Shown: positions 1 to 9,470, counted from the stretch's first letter. The stretch is 64,000 nucleotides of DNA from Chitinophaga sp. LS1 (GCF_034274695.1 NZ_CP128362.1:6202501-6266500), one strand, 5' to 3'. Made by a program: numbers and translations. The notes: generated by a model not told the origin, from the sequence alone.

Positions 1-1098
1 TGCTCCTAACGGTAAAGGCCATGCATAACCGCCATAAGTGATATCTTTATAGAAAAATGCCTGATCTAAATTGGCCGCTGCTTCTTCCAGCATTACCCCA
101 CTCAGTTGTGTGGAATAATCTGTGGAGGATGAAGGGGGCACTGACCAGTTAGGGCTGACCAGGTTGTTAGAAGTATTGATCCCCTGCGTACGGAGTACTT
201 CTGCATTGTACTGAATAGCGGCATTGTACTTTGCTCTTACCGCATCTGTCAAAACCCCTTCCCTGGCTAAGATAGAGAGATAGCGAATAAAGATACCTTT
301 GAACAAACCTCCATCTCCGCCCCCTGTTTCATCTGCAAAAAACATCCCGTTGGGACGACGGCTATTGTAAGCATATTCAGCCGTCTTGATCGCATCATTC
401 AGGTAAGTGACGTCATTCGTCGCCTTGTACAACTCCCAGGCGGCACCGATGTACGTACCTACATTGTAAGAGAAGACCCAGTCCTTCTGCGTCACACCAG
501 TGTTCAGGTTGATGTTGTCCCACACCGCACCGGTGGTGGCATCTACGAGGTTTGTTTTTACAAAGGAGTAGATATCCTTTGCCCTTTGCAGGTCAGCTGC
601 ATTGCCGGTGTAGCGATAGATGCGTGCACCCAGGATCACCGCAGGAGTATTGGCACAGGTGTTTTTGCACCCGGAACAATTCTTGTTCCAGTCGAGCGCA
701 CCATTGGAATACCCCGTGTTGATGTCCGTCCAGAGCAGGGAAGCTACGCTGTAATAGTCAGCATCGGCAGTAGATTTGTACGCATTCAATGCGGCTAATC
801 CCATCCACTCCATATCATCATAGAATGTATTGATATAGGTGTTGCCGTTAAATGATTTGGTACCCAGCAGGAGGCTCTTCATACGGGTCTTGTAAGTGTC
901 GGAGCGGGTACGTAAATAACCGTCGTTGAGGGCGTCTACACCATGCGCACACCACCAATAATTATTCGTGGGAACGCCAAAGGTGTTGTACATACTTGTC
1001 TGTAAAGTTTCTGCTACAGGACCATAGGTAGCAAGCTGGCCGAAGGTGCACAGCTGTATAAATAACAGCAGGACACTGAGTGTAAAAATGGGTTTCAT
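1..1098 (-). CDS. GH76 alpha-1,6-mannanase-like secreted hydrolase (C-terminus outside window)
   Basis: Open for 366 codons from an ATG at 1098 to the window edge, so the C-terminus is missing. A hydrophobic signal peptide (MKPIFTLSVLLLFIQL) precedes an (alpha/alpha) glycosidase domain. The sequence TFYDDMEWMGLAALNAY near residue 90 carries the paired aspartates (DDMEW) that are the catalytic hallmark of GH76. Other family features are NNYWWCAHGVDALNDGY near the N-terminus and WDINLNTGV-like and TYLNDAIKTAEYAY segments further on. GH76 enzymes cut alpha-1,6-mannan backbones (yeast mannan), usually at the cell surface or in the periplasm. No lipobox cysteine is evident, so it is probably exported to the periplasm or beyond. 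Any partner SusC/SusD genes would lie to the left of the window. The family call is strong; the exact substrate is inference. Confidence 0.85.
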   Translation of the reverse strand, partial: MKPIFTLSVLLLFIQLCTFGQLATYGPVAETLQTSMYNTFGVPTNNYWWCAHGVDALNDGYLRTRSDTYKTRMKSLLLGTKSFNGNTYINTFYDDMEWMGLAALNAYKSTADADYYSVASLLWTDINTGYSNGALDWNKNCSGCKNTCANTPAVILGARIYRYTGNAADLQRAKDIYSFVKTNLVDATTGAVWDNINLNTGVTQKDWVFSYNVGTYIGAAWELYKATNDVTYLNDAIKTAEYAYNSRRPNGMFFADETGGGDGGLFKGIFIRYLSILAREGVLTDAVRAKYNAAIQYNAEVLRTQGINTSNNLVSPNWSVPPSSSTDYSTQLSGVMLEEAAANLDQAFFYKDITYGGYAWPLPLGA

Positions 1099-1155
1099 TT
1101 TCGTGGGTTTATTTTGAGAGATATAAAAACCAGTAACGTGGATTGTTAAGGTAGT

Positions 1156-1198
1156 AAAAAAAATAGCTTATGCCTAGCGGCATAAGCTATTTTTTTTT
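1156..1198. terminator. Bidirectional intrinsic terminator
   Basis: A perfect 19-bp inverted repeat (arms 1156-1174 and 1179-1197) with a TAGC loop. The stem has an A-run at one side and a T-run at the other, so it can terminate in both directions. It lies 47 bp after the MarR-GNAT stop codon (minus strand), between that gene and the start of the GH76 gene. Confidence 0.85.
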
Positions 1199-1244
1199 GC
1201 AAAAGGAGCAATTTGGCCTGCGGCCGCCTTCATCCTTGTTTATT

Positions 1245-2177
1245 TTAGACGAGATCCATGTCGTAACGCTCTTCGTTCATATGCTTTCCGTACAAGCCAA
1301 CCGGTTTTTCGCCTGTCTTGCGGAAGCCTGCTTTTCTAAACATATTATTAGCCGTTTCGGCCAGATTGGTTGAAAACAGGTAAATTTTGTGATACCCCTT
1401 CTCCCGGCAGTTAATAATGGCATCTGCCAGTAACTTGCGGCCCAGCCCCATCCCTCTGAAATCAGGATGTACCAGGAACCATTTGAGCTGTGCGGCATAG
1501 CGGGAATGCCAAACGACAGCGATTGACGCCACGATCTGGTTGCCATGCAGTGCGAGGTATACCTGATCCTTGGAAGGATTGTACGCTTCCAGGAACTCGG
1601 CGAAGTTCTTACATACGCTGGTATCGAATTCCAGGTTATACCCCAGTTCTTTGGCATACAAGGTGCCGTGCATATACATCAGGTAACCAGGGTCTCCGGG
1701 GAGCAGCTGGTATCTCCATGTAATATCGTTAGCGGTGATCCGGTTTTCTTCGGACAGGATGTGGCGGATGGTCTTCATGGCGGCAGCCAGCGCTAACTGT
1801 TGCTCGTCAGGAATTGGGTCCAGCAACTGACGGATCTGTTCACCCGCCGTTTCCTGCATCATCTCCAGCAGCTTCCGTCCTTTGGCAGTAATCTGCAGGT
1901 ACCAGGTACGGCCATCCAACGCAGATTTCTTTCTGGAAAGTAGTTGCTCGCTTTCAAAAGCTTTGAGCATACGGCTTAGGTAGCCGCCGTCAATTCCAAG
2001 ATTATCCACAAGTTTACCAGCGGTGCACTGGTCTTCAGCTGTTAAGGTGTGGAGTACCCTTAAGGCCGTCAAGGTAAGGTTGTTTTCGGATACGTGTCGG
2101 TTCAAGGTTTCCGACAAACTGGTATAGTATCTGTTAAACTCACTGATTTCCTGTACCACTTCAAGATTCGATGACAT
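1245..2177 (-). CDS. MarR-GNAT fusion: MarR-type helix-turn-helix plus N-acetyltransferase
   Basis: The N-terminal ~150 residues form a MarR winged helix (SETLNRHVSENNLTLTALRVL, then GIDGGYLSRMLKAFESEQLLSRKKSALDGRTWYLQIT with the recognition helix and the DGR wing). The C-terminal half is a GNAT domain with the acetyl-CoA loop FRGMGLGRKLL and the ending NMFRKAGFRKTG. Such fusions are known in many bacteria; most are uncharacterised, and transcriptional regulation coupled to acetylation is the usual suggestion. I chose the ATG at 2177 (MSSNLEV). The in-frame ATG at 2225 lies inside a consensus Bacteroidota promoter at 2195-2226 and would be upstream of the predicted transcript start. The gene appears monocistronic, closed by the terminator at 1156-1198. 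Confidence 0.85.
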   Translation of the reverse strand: MSSNLEVVQEISEFNRYYTSLSETLNRHVSENNLTLTALRVLHTLTAEDQCTAGKLVDNLGIDGGYLSRMLKAFESEQLLSRKKSALDGRTWYLQITAKGRKLLEMMQETAGEQIRQLLDPIPDEQQLALAAAMKTIRHILSEENRITANDITWRYQLLPGDPGYLMYMHGTLYAKELGYNLEFDTSVCKNFAEFLEAYNPSKDQVYLALHGNQIVASIAVVWHSRYAAQLKWFLVHPDFRGMGLGRKLLADAIINCREKGYHKIYLFSTNLAETANNMFRKAGFRKTGEKPVGLYGKHMNEERYDMDLV

Positions 2178-2194
2178 GTCCCATTGAATTTGTA

Positions 2195-2226
2195 CAAAAA
2201 TATAAATCAGTTTTATAATGTGCAAA
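2195..2226 (-). promoter_or_regulatory. Bacteroidota promoter (TTTG-N20-TATTTTTG)
   Basis: Read on the minus strand, TTTG (2226-2223) is followed after exactly 20 bp by TATTTTTG (2202-2195), a full match to the Bacteroidota -33/-7 consensus TTTG and TAnnTTTG. It places the transcript start near 2188-2190, about 12 nt before the chosen ATG of the MarR-GNAT gene. Confidence 0.6.
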
Positions 2227-2257
2227 TATGTTGAAAATGAAGGGCGAGGGAATAATT

Positions 2258-2287
2258 AAAAAAGGCCGGCATTTTCAGCTGGCCTTT
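2258..2287 (-). terminator. Intrinsic terminator after the cytochrome gene
   Basis: Ten-bp stem (AAAGGCCAGC / GCCGGCCTTT on the minus strand, one G-U wobble) with a 7-nt loop and a run of six T, starting 4 bp past the cytochrome stop codon. It closes the dehydrogenase-cytochrome operon. Confidence 0.85.
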
Positions 2288-2291
2288 CTAA

Positions 2292-2762
2292 TTATTTAAT
2301 TTTTGCCCTAACGGCTTTGACCTCTGCGGGTTTTATGGCGCTGGCTTTATTCCCGAAACTGTTTCTTACAAAGGTGAGCACGTCGGCGATTTCCTCGTCC
2401 TTGAGCTGCGCCTGTGGGGGCATAGGATTGGAGTAATACTCCCCTTCAATTTCCACATCGTCATTCAGCCCTTTCAGGACGATGGTGATCAATTTTGTTT
2501 TATCGCCCAGTACGAAGCTTGTCCTGATCAGGGGTGGGTTCATGCGGGGTACCCCGCTGCCGTCTGCCTGGTGACAGGCTAAACATATATTCTGGTACAG
2601 TACTTTTCCGCGGGCTATTGAAGCGGCGCTGCCAGCAGTACTGCCGGTGGCTTTGCCAGCAGTATTACCGTTAGCTTTACCAACAGTTTTGCTTTTAGTC
2701 TGTGCCATACCAACACCTGCAACACTCATTAGCAGCATCGCTGCCATTATCCATCTTATCAT
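2292..2762 (-). CDS. Secreted class I c-type cytochrome
   Basis: 156 residues. It has a signal peptide ending MSVAGVGMAQ, then a low-complexity Lys/Gly/Thr/Ala linker of about 30 residues, then a single cytochrome c domain with the haem motif CLACH. MPPQAQLKDEEIADVLTFVRNSF supplies the distal Met ligand. It is expected in the periplasm as a one-electron acceptor. The gene starts 1 bp after the stop codon of the upstream sugar-dehydrogenase-like gene, so the two are co-transcribed. The cytochrome probably takes electrons from that enzyme or from its cofactor; this pairing is inferred from context. The terminator at 2258-2287 follows immediately. Confidence 0.9.
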   Translation of the reverse strand: MIRWIMAAMLLMSVAGVGMAQTKSKTVGKANGNTAGKATGSTAGSAASIARGKVLYQNICLACHQADGSGVPRMNPPLIRTSFVLGDKTKLITIVLKGLNDDVEIEGEYYSNPMPPQAQLKDEEIADVLTFVRNSFGNKASAIKPAEVKAVRAKIK

Positions 2763-2763
2763 A

Positions 2764-4041
2764 CTACTTTTTATATATAATCCGGTACACGGTTCCTTTC
2801 ACATCGTCAGATACATACAGGGAGCCATCAGGGCCCTGTGCCAGTCCGCATGGACGGTGTTGCGCTTGGCCTGGAGATTTGATTTCACCAGGACCTGCAA
2901 ATCCTTCAGCAAAGACTTCCCAGTCGCCGGCAGGTTTGCCATCTTTGAATGGCTGGAATACTACGAAATAACCTTTCTGAGGTTCAGGAGCACGGTTCCA
3001 GGATCCATGGAAGGCGATGAAGGCACCGTTGCGATACTTTTCAGGGAACATGTTGCCTGTGTAGAACAGCATATCATTCGGTGCCATATGACCCGGATAA
3101 GCTGCAGCGGGATCCTGAATGTGATCTCCACCTGTCTTTTTGCCATCGCCACCGTATTCAGGGGCGAGGATCTTCTTGTGCTGGAACTGGTCGTAGTAGA
3201 TATATGGCCAACCACAGTCAGAACCTTTGTGCAGGGCGTACATGCACTCAGCAGGCAGTTCGGCAGATTGCTTTTCGTCGTATATGTCAGGGAAAAGGTC
3301 ATGCAGCTGGTCACGGCCATGCTGCATCACAAACAGCTGGTTCAGCTGCGTGTTCCAGTCAAGCCCCACCACGTTGCGCAGACCGGTGGCATAGCGAACG
3401 CCATCGCCGTAGGTCTGGTTAAGTTTGTCCGCTTTGAACTGCCAGATGCCCCCGGCAGAATCCAGGACCGGACAAGGTTGCATACCGAGGGACCCCTTGG
3501 TACGGTCTTTTGTCTGGCAGGAATTGGAGTAAGCACCGATGTTCACGTACAGGTTGCCATCGTTGTCGAGCTTGAATGCTTTTGCTTCGTGCTGGTGACG
3601 GTTGATGAGGCCAGTGACGATGACTTCAGCTTTGGAGGTATCCATCACCTGGTGTTTGTTATTAAGTTTAAAGCGGTACACGTCGGTGTTGGAAGAGGCA
3701 TATAAGTAGTTGCCTTTCACTTCGATACCAGTGCCGTCGTATTTGAAGAAGCTGGTCTTATTGTCAATTTTACCATCGCCGTTGGTGTCCTGCAGATACC
3801 AGATAGTATTTCCTTTATTGCGGGTGCCTTCTACTTTTACATAGAGGTCGCCTTCGGGGGTGACGGTCAGGTGGCGTGCGTGGCCGAGGCCTTCAGTTGC
3901 TACCAGGGCGCCGAAACCGGAAGGGAGTTTCAGACCTGCATTGTCTGCATCAGGGGTTACGGTAGTACCAGGTACACCGGGGCCGAAGCTGGTGAGGAGG
4001 CTGGTAAGTGCTACAGTAGCCAGAGTGAATGCTTTGTTCAT
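2764..4041 (-). CDS. PQQ-type sugar (sorbosone/glucose) dehydrogenase-like beta-propeller
   Basis: 425 residues with a signal peptide (MNKAFTLATVALTSLLTSFG). The body is a six-bladed beta-propeller of the soluble glucose/L-sorbosone dehydrogenase family: LPSGFGALVATEGLGHARHLTV at the start, GLRNVVGLDWN and FVMQHGRDQLHDLFPD in the middle, FIAFHGSWNRAP and HRPCGLAQGPDGSLYVSDD near the end. DTNGDGKID near residue 95 looks like a calcium-binding loop. Enzymes of this family oxidise sugars or aldehydes in the periplasm with PQQ, but many Bacteroidota members are annotated on fold alone and the substrate is unknown. The directly adjacent cytochrome c gene suggests an electron-transfer pair. No pqq biosynthesis genes lie in this window, so the cofactor source is open. 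Confidence 0.8.
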   Translation of the reverse strand: MNKAFTLATVALTSLLTSFGPGVPGTTVTPDADNAGLKLPSGFGALVATEGLGHARHLTVTPEGDLYVKVEGTRNKGNTIWYLQDTNGDGKIDNKTSFFKYDGTGIEVKGNYLYASSNTDVYRFKLNNKHQVMDTSKAEVIVTGLINRHQHEAKAFKLDNDGNLYVNIGAYSNSCQTKDRTKGSLGMQPCPVLDSAGGIWQFKADKLNQTYGDGVRYATGLRNVVGLDWNTQLNQLFVMQHGRDQLHDLFPDIYDEKQSAELPAECMYALHKGSDCGWPYIYYDQFQHKKILAPEYGGDGKKTGGDHIQDPAAAYPGHMAPNDMLFYTGNMFPEKYRNGAFIAFHGSWNRAPEPQKGYFVVFQPFKDGKPAGDWEVFAEGFAGPGEIKSPGQAQHRPCGLAQGPDGSLYVSDDVKGTVYRIIYKK

Positions 4042-4087
4042 TTGGGTTGCGTGGTTTTGAGTTTTTTTAAAGCCAGGATGAAATTAC

Positions 4088-4118
4088 AAAATACCCTCGC
4101 TCTTGCGGAGCGAGGGTA
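4088..4118 (-). terminator. Intrinsic terminator after the SusCD pair
   Basis: Perfect 11-bp stem (TACCCTCGCTC / GAGCGAGGGTA, arms 4092-4102 and 4108-4118) with a 5-nt loop and a TTTTGT tail in the minus direction, 44 bp after the SusD stop codon. It separates the SusCD unit from the dehydrogenase-cytochrome unit. Confidence 0.7.
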
Positions 4119-4161
4119 GCTATTTTTTAAATGAGTGGTTATTTATGAGGTTAATTGGCCA

Positions 4162-5979
4162 TTAAAAACCCGGATTCTGTACTAATTTGTTATTTCTATT
4201 GATCTCATCCCTTTGAATTGGCATAAAATACATCTTATCCAGCCACAACCTGTTCTCATTGACCAGTGTAACAGGGGTATAGGTATAATCATAATTAGCC
4301 GGATCATACTTATACAAGGTCACCTGGCTCCCCGCCTTAAGTTTTCCCTGTACATTGATCCCTCTCAGCGCACGACCAATGGTAGCTGGTGCAATCATCC
4401 AACGTCTTACATCAAAAAAACGTTGTTCTTCAAACACCATTTCTATTTCGCGTTCATGCTGGTAATCTGCTTTCAGCACCGCACCAGAAGAGGTGATATC
4501 AGGCATGGCCGCCCTTTTCCGGATCATGTTCAGGTAAGTACGCGCCTCTCCTTCCTGTCCTAATTCCATCAGTGCTTCTGCATAGTTGAGAATGATCTCA
4601 GTATACCTGAAAAATGGCCAGGGCACTTCCTGTCTGAAATATTGTGCATCTACAGCAGGGTCGATGAATTTCTTAAAATAATAGCCTGTGAAACTACCAT
4701 TCCAGTCTTCTATAGGCCCCTGGCGGGTATCCAGGCCTGGATTGGAAATGGCCTTCGATCCATCCCATACTTCATAGCTACCTGCCTGCACCTGATTGGC
4801 CGGATCCATATCCGCCACATCTGTAGGGCGCTGGCGCCAGTTAGCACCATCATACAAAATCGTTGCATAAAAGCGGGGATCACGATTCTGGTATGGGTTT
4901 GCCTTTTGTGTCGCATTATTCCAATCAAAAGAGCTACCATCACTCATTTCGTAATCATCAATCAATAACTGTGTAGGTGTATTTCCCGACCAGTTATGAT
5001 ACCCATTTAATCCATTGTACAACCCAATCTGCCCACCTGCTTCTGACTTGGCATTTACAAAATAACGGGAGAAGATACTTTCTGTATTATCCTTCAGGAA
5101 CATCGCCTGATAGTTAGTAGTGGCTTCCTCAGCAGAAGCCGGATCAGGAGAAGCTAAGGAATATGTACCGAGATCCATTACCGCCTTTGCCGCATCGAGC
5201 GCTTTCTGCCAGCGACTGTTACGATCACCGGATGTATAACCTAATAACTCAGGTTGTGCAGCAGCTGCAATGGTAGCCGATTTACTTTTCGCTGTCGGTA
5301 TATCATGCAGATCACTCGCTGCATATAATAAGATACGGGATTTGAGAGCCAGCGCCGCACCTTCCGTGGCACGACCTTTTACCGATACCGATTCTGTACC
5401 ATGCAGATAATATGCAGCGGAGTCACAATCTTTCACGATGTGATCCACACATTCTTCAAATGTATTTCTTGCTATACTATAATCTGCATCAGCTAAACTA
5501 TACACCTGATCTACCAAAGGCACACCTCCAAAACTCCGCACCAGCTGCTGATAAAACCATGCACGCAGAAAGAACACTTCTCCTCTCAAACGCGCTGCCT
5601 GCAATTGTTTATCAAAGGTCACCTTCGATATATTCGCAAAGAAATTATTGCACGCACGTATACGCAGATACATCGTTCCCCACTGGAATGCACCACGGCT
5701 ATTTACATATTCTGCATCAGTGGGGCTAATGGTAGACTCGACCATATTTTTCATACCATAGTTATGCGTAAACATGGTTTCATCTGTTGCAGAAGACAAC
5801 ATCGTTTCAGGGAAACCACCATTTCCCAGACCATTATAAATATCATTGACATACGCTTCGGCCAGCGCAGGATCAGTCCATACATCATCTGAAGTAGCCT
5901 CTCCCAAAGGCCTGGTATTCAGGAAGTCTGTATTACAGGCTGCTGTTGTCAGCAACAATAATAAGCATATATATTTCAT
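4162..5979 (-). CDS. SusD/RagB-family glycan-binding outer-membrane lipoprotein
   Basis: 605 residues. The lipoprotein signal MKYICLLLLLTTAACNTDFLNTRPLGE has a clear lipobox (TAAC) and the family-typical DFL after the cysteine. The TPR-rich SusD body follows: FLRAWFYQQLVRSFGGVPLV, KSRILLYAASDLHD, WPFFRYTEIILNYAEALMELGQ, then the C-terminal EIEMVFEEQRFFDVRRW and MPIQRDEINRNNKLVQNPGF signatures. SusD proteins act as the lid that captures a ligand over the SusC transporter. It starts 12 bp after the SusC stop, so one operon. No degradative enzyme is adjacent in the same unit, so the substrate cannot be predicted. Confidence 0.95.
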   Translation of the reverse strand: MKYICLLLLLTTAACNTDFLNTRPLGEATSDDVWTDPALAEAYVNDIYNGLGNGGFPETMLSSATDETMFTHNYGMKNMVESTISPTDAEYVNSRGAFQWGTMYLRIRACNNFFANISKVTFDKQLQAARLRGEVFFLRAWFYQQLVRSFGGVPLVDQVYSLADADYSIARNTFEECVDHIVKDCDSAAYYLHGTESVSVKGRATEGAALALKSRILLYAASDLHDIPTAKSKSATIAAAAQPELLGYTSGDRNSRWQKALDAAKAVMDLGTYSLASPDPASAEEATTNYQAMFLKDNTESIFSRYFVNAKSEAGGQIGLYNGLNGYHNWSGNTPTQLLIDDYEMSDGSSFDWNNATQKANPYQNRDPRFYATILYDGANWRQRPTDVADMDPANQVQAGSYEVWDGSKAISNPGLDTRQGPIEDWNGSFTGYYFKKFIDPAVDAQYFRQEVPWPFFRYTEIILNYAEALMELGQEGEARTYLNMIRKRAAMPDITSSGAVLKADYQHEREIEMVFEEQRFFDVRRWMIAPATIGRALRGINVQGKLKAGSQVTLYKYDPANYDYTYTPVTLVNENRLWLDKMYFMPIQRDEINRNNKLVQNPGF

Positions 5980-5991
5980 ACAATGATTGTA

Positions 5992-8900
5992 TTAAAGCGT
6001 TAATGTAAAACCGGCATTGATCACTCTGGCCTGTGGATAATACTGGCCATTTCCATTCACGGATTCAGGATCCAGGATACCTAATTTATCCAGCGTAAAA
6101 AGGTTCAGACAATTCGCATAAATGCGCAGTCCATTTATGCCTGAACGCTTCTTTATTAAGTCAGATAAACTGTAACCGATTTCAAGGTTTTTCAATCTGA
6201 TATAATTTGTTTTTCTGAACCAGTACGTATTACCAGTAGCCCAATAGGTATCATTTCTGTCATTGACACGAGGATCTACAGAACTGGGATGATCAGGACT
6301 CCAGCGATGATCGTAATAATCTTTTGTGAAGTTGCCGATCTCACCGGATTCTGTGTTGATGGCCAGCCCACCACCGGTAGCGCCTTGTATCAATACGGCC
6401 ATATCAAAGCCCTTGTATTGTAAACTGATGTTGACACCACCTGTAAATGTTGGCTGAGTACTCTTATCATTCCTTACCTTGTCATCGCCATCAATTTTAC
6501 CATTCCCATCTATATCTTTAAACTTCATATCGCCCGGCTTGAGGTTATTGGTCAGGGCGCTGTAATCGATTGTATTTTTGTTTATATCATCAAAATCTTT
6601 GAATACGCCATCATATTCATAGTAGAGCGCCGTGTTCATAGGACGGCCTGTAGACCTTTGCCTGCTGGGTGCGCCGGGTGCTTCATCCCAGAAAATGATC
6701 TTGTTTTTAGAATAACCACCGTTTACGCTGATATCGTACCTGAAATCAGGACCGATCTTGTCGGTATAACCAATGCGGAATTCAAAGCCTTTGTTATCGA
6801 CCTTACCAATGTTCTCTGCAGGTAGTGTCATACCAGTGGTTTGTGGCACAGAAGCATTCCTTCTAACGAGGATACCGGTACGTTTATTCATGAATGCATC
6901 CAATTCAAAGTAAAGTCTGCTGTTCAATAATGCACCATCTAAACCAACGTTGTAATTATTCGCTACTTCCCAGGTTATGAAGGGGTTAGGCATACGTGCT
7001 TCATAGAGTGATTTCACCACATTGCCACCAAGAATATAACTATTGAAACCATAAGTAGCGTAGTATTGATATTCCTGCAGCGTAAGCGTACCATCTCCAT
7101 CATCATCAAAATAGATCTGGTCATTACCCAGTTTACCCCACGATGCACGGAGCTTGAGGTAGTTGATGATTTTCACATTGTTCTTCCAGAAGTTCTCTTC
7201 TGAAATACGCCACCCTGCCATGATACCTGGGAAGAAACCGAAACGGGAAGAAGCTGGGAACATGTACGAACCATCATATCTCCATACAAATTCAGCGAGG
7301 TATTTCTCTTTGTAATTGTATGCCGCACGACCAAAATAATTTAAGCGCGCGCGATCCCATGCACCTCCATAGTTATCTTTTTCTGCATCACCACCTGCAC
7401 TAAGTTGGTCAATCAAACTGGAAAGAAAGTATTTGCGGGAAGCACCGAAATCGTCGAAGTTGACAGTTTCTTTTTCTATACCAAATACCATGTTTACAGT
7501 ATGATCTTTATTAAAAGTATGATCATAAGTGAGCAAGCCTCTTAGCAACAGATTCGTCTGGTCCTCAGTACCTTGTGAAAGGCTGGCCTGATCTGTCCCT
7601 CTTTTGCTTTTGATCAGCAAGGGTGTTTTACCATCGTCTTCATAAGTTTTCTTATCCCAGGTATATAGGTACCAGGGCGTCATCCAGTCTTTGGTACGCT
7701 TCAGGTATTTATCGTAAGCGATGTTACCGCTCAGCTTCAATCCTTCTACCCATGGAATGATGATGTCGAGTCGTGCATTGCTCTGTACATAGTAACGACG
7801 ATCTTTGTCATAACCGGTTTGGTCGGTGGTGATTACAACAGGATTGTTACCATATTCAATATCAGGTCCGGGCAGACCATTTGGCCAGAATGCCGGCTCT
7901 GTAGGCTTTCCACGCATGAGCATCCGAAAAATGTCGCTGGCGCTACGTGTAGGAAAATGACGGTTTTCTTCTCTGCCCATCAGGTCTACAGCTACGTTCA
8001 TGTACTTATTGACCTTTGCATCGAGATTTACGCGGAGGCTGTACTGATTATAACCGGTAGCAGAGTGTTTGTAATAAGCGTCCTGTGACTGGTACCCAAA
8101 CGAGGTGAGGTACTTTACATTTTCAGAACCACCAGACATTTGCAGGCTATGATTGGATTGTGGAGACCAGGTTTTGAAAGTAGACTTATACCAGTTGGTA
8201 TTGGGGTATAACCAGGGGTCAGATCCATCTTTGTATTTCTGGATTTCATCCAGACCAAAGGCTACATCCCAGGTCTTGTTGGTAGAAGGAGAAGTGTAAG
8301 TGCCATGCTGTTGGTATACACTCCATGCATTGTTCCATTCTGTAGCCGGTACATCCCTGTACAGACTGAGCTCATCACGCAACTGTGCATACTCAGGGGC
8401 ATTGGACATATCGGGAATGTGAGTAGGTTGAGACCATCCCTGGTTGAATGAATAGGCCAGCTGGGGCTTACCGGATTTCCCTCTTTTGGTCGTAACAAGG
8501 ATAACACCATTTGCAGCGCGGGCGCCATAAATGGCAGCCGAGGCATCTTTTAAAACGGAGATACTTTCGATATCCACGGGGTTAATTCTTTCCAATCCAC
8601 CCACGCGGTTGGCCACACCATCGATCACGACGAGGGGATCATTATTCCCCAGGGTGTTGGAACCACGAATGCGTAGTGTGGAACCATCATACCCTGGTTC
8701 ACCGCTGTTCTGCATAGCAGTGACACCTGGCATACGACCGGAAATGGAATTGGATAAATTCGTAGCGGGCGACTTGATGAGGTCCGCACCTTTTACACTG
8801 GTGATAGCGCCGGAAACGGCTTCTTTTTTCTGGGCGCCGTAACCTACTACGACGACTTCACTCAGGCCTTTGGTATCAGCTTCGAGGGAGACATCGATAA

Positions 8901-9177
8901 CTGCTCCATTAACGGTGAGTGTCTGCGGCAGATAGCCGATAGCGCTGACAGTGATTTTCGACCCTTTGGCTACGGGCAGGGTAAAAGTGCCTTCGGGGGT
9001 TGTGGTAGTACCTTTTGAGGTGCCATCTACTTTGATGGTGGCGCCGATGACAGGCGCATTTGTTTTGTCTACGACACGCCCTTTGAGAGGGAGATCTTGT
9101 GCCTGTATAACGCTACAATAAAAAAGCACGCTCAGGGCATAGCAAAGCCAGCCCCGGAAGAGGAGCAAATTTTTCAT
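5992..9177 (-). CDS. SusC/RagA-family TonB-dependent transporter
   Basis: 1061 residues, full length for the family. A signal peptide ends at VIQAQ. A carboxypeptidase-D-like beta-sandwich (LKGRVVDKTNAPVIGATIKV to about residue 100) is followed by the TonB-box/plug signature LSEVVVVGYGAQKKEAVSGA. The plug carries LKDASAAIYGARAANGVILVTTKRG, and a 22-strand barrel follows ending in an aromatic/TL residue pattern. It imports an oligomer captured by the downstream SusD partner, using TonB energy. There is no adjacent sigma/anti-sigma or hybrid two-component regulator. The 290-bp region upstream carries several inverted repeats (see 9213-9284). Confidence 0.95.
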   Translation of the reverse strand: MKNLLLFRGWLCYALSVLFYCSVIQAQDLPLKGRVVDKTNAPVIGATIKVDGTSKGTTTTPEGTFTLPVAKGSKITVSAIGYLPQTLTVNGAVIDVSLEADTKGLSEVVVVGYGAQKKEAVSGAITSVKGADLIKSPATNLSNSISGRMPGVTAMQNSGEPGYDGSTLRIRGSNTLGNNDPLVVIDGVANRVGGLERINPVDIESISVLKDASAAIYGARAANGVILVTTKRGKSGKPQLAYSFNQGWSQPTHIPDMSNAPEYAQLRDELSLYRDVPATEWNNAWSVYQQHGTYTSPSTNKTWDVAFGLDEIQKYKDGSDPWLYPNTNWYKSTFKTWSPQSNHSLQMSGGSENVKYLTSFGYQSQDAYYKHSATGYNQYSLRVNLDAKVNKYMNVAVDLMGREENRHFPTRSASDIFRMLMRGKPTEPAFWPNGLPGPDIEYGNNPVVITTDQTGYDKDRRYYVQSNARLDIIIPWVEGLKLSGNIAYDKYLKRTKDWMTPWYLYTWDKKTYEDDGKTPLLIKSKRGTDQASLSQGTEDQTNLLLRGLLTYDHTFNKDHTVNMVFGIEKETVNFDDFGASRKYFLSSLIDQLSAGGDAEKDNYGGAWDRARLNYFGRAAYNYKEKYLAEFVWRYDGSYMFPASSRFGFFPGIMAGWRISEENFWKNNVKIINYLKLRASWGKLGNDQIYFDDDGDGTLTLQEYQYYATYGFNSYILGGNVVKSLYEARMPNPFITWEVANNYNVGLDGALLNSRLYFELDAFMNKRTGILVRRNASVPQTTGMTLPAENIGKVDNKGFEFRIGYTDKIGPDFRYDISVNGGYSKNKIIFWDEAPGAPSRQRSTGRPMNTALYYEYDGVFKDFDDINKNTIDYSALTNNLKPGDMKFKDIDGNGKIDGDDKVRNDKSTQPTFTGGVNISLQYKGFDMAVLIQGATGGGLAINTESGEIGNFTKDYYDHRWSPDHPSSVDPRVNDRNDTYWATGNTYWFRKTNYIRLKNLEIGYSLSDLIKKRSGINGLRIYANCLNLFTLDKLGILDPESVNGNGQYYPQARVINAGFTLTL

Positions 9178-9212
9178 ACGCGAGATTTGATAGTTACAGA
9201 ATACGAAGACCG

Positions 9213-9284
9213 CAGTAACGGGTGTTACTGAAGATTTTGGTTTTCAACGAGTTTAATAAACGAAAATTACCGTTTGGTTAAACG
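9213..9284. promoter_or_regulatory. Cluster of inverted repeats upstream of susC-like gene
   Basis: The 293-bp gap 9178-9470 holds no gene. Within it are CAGTAAC-GGGT-GTTACTG (9213-9230, a hairpin in the expected 5' leader, about 36 nt before the ATG), GTTTA-A-TAAAC (9251-9261) and CGTTT-GGTT-AAACG (9271-9284). They could be operator half-sites or leader hairpins for the SusC/SusD operon. I see no clear -7/-33 pair. Function is inference. Confidence 0.35.
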
Positions 9285-9470
9285 CTTTTATTTCGGATGA
9301 TCATCACAACGTGGTTTTGTTTTTAATGAATGATGAAAATAAGGTGCCATGGATCTGGCTGATGAATCAGGTTTTCGCTACAATTACACAAATGAAAAGT
9401 CCGGGTTGTTAAACACAATCCTAAAATAGAAAAAATAATCAAGGAAGAATAATTTCTTTGACAATACGGG

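Noticed and set aside
2178..2225. Longer N-terminus of the MarR-GNAT protein
   Set aside because: The extra 16 codons overlap a consensus promoter and would precede the predicted transcript start.
2647..3705. 352-codon plus-strand open frame
   Set aside because: It is antisense to the cytochrome and sugar-dehydrogenase genes, whose domains are clear; composition is typical of a shadow frame.
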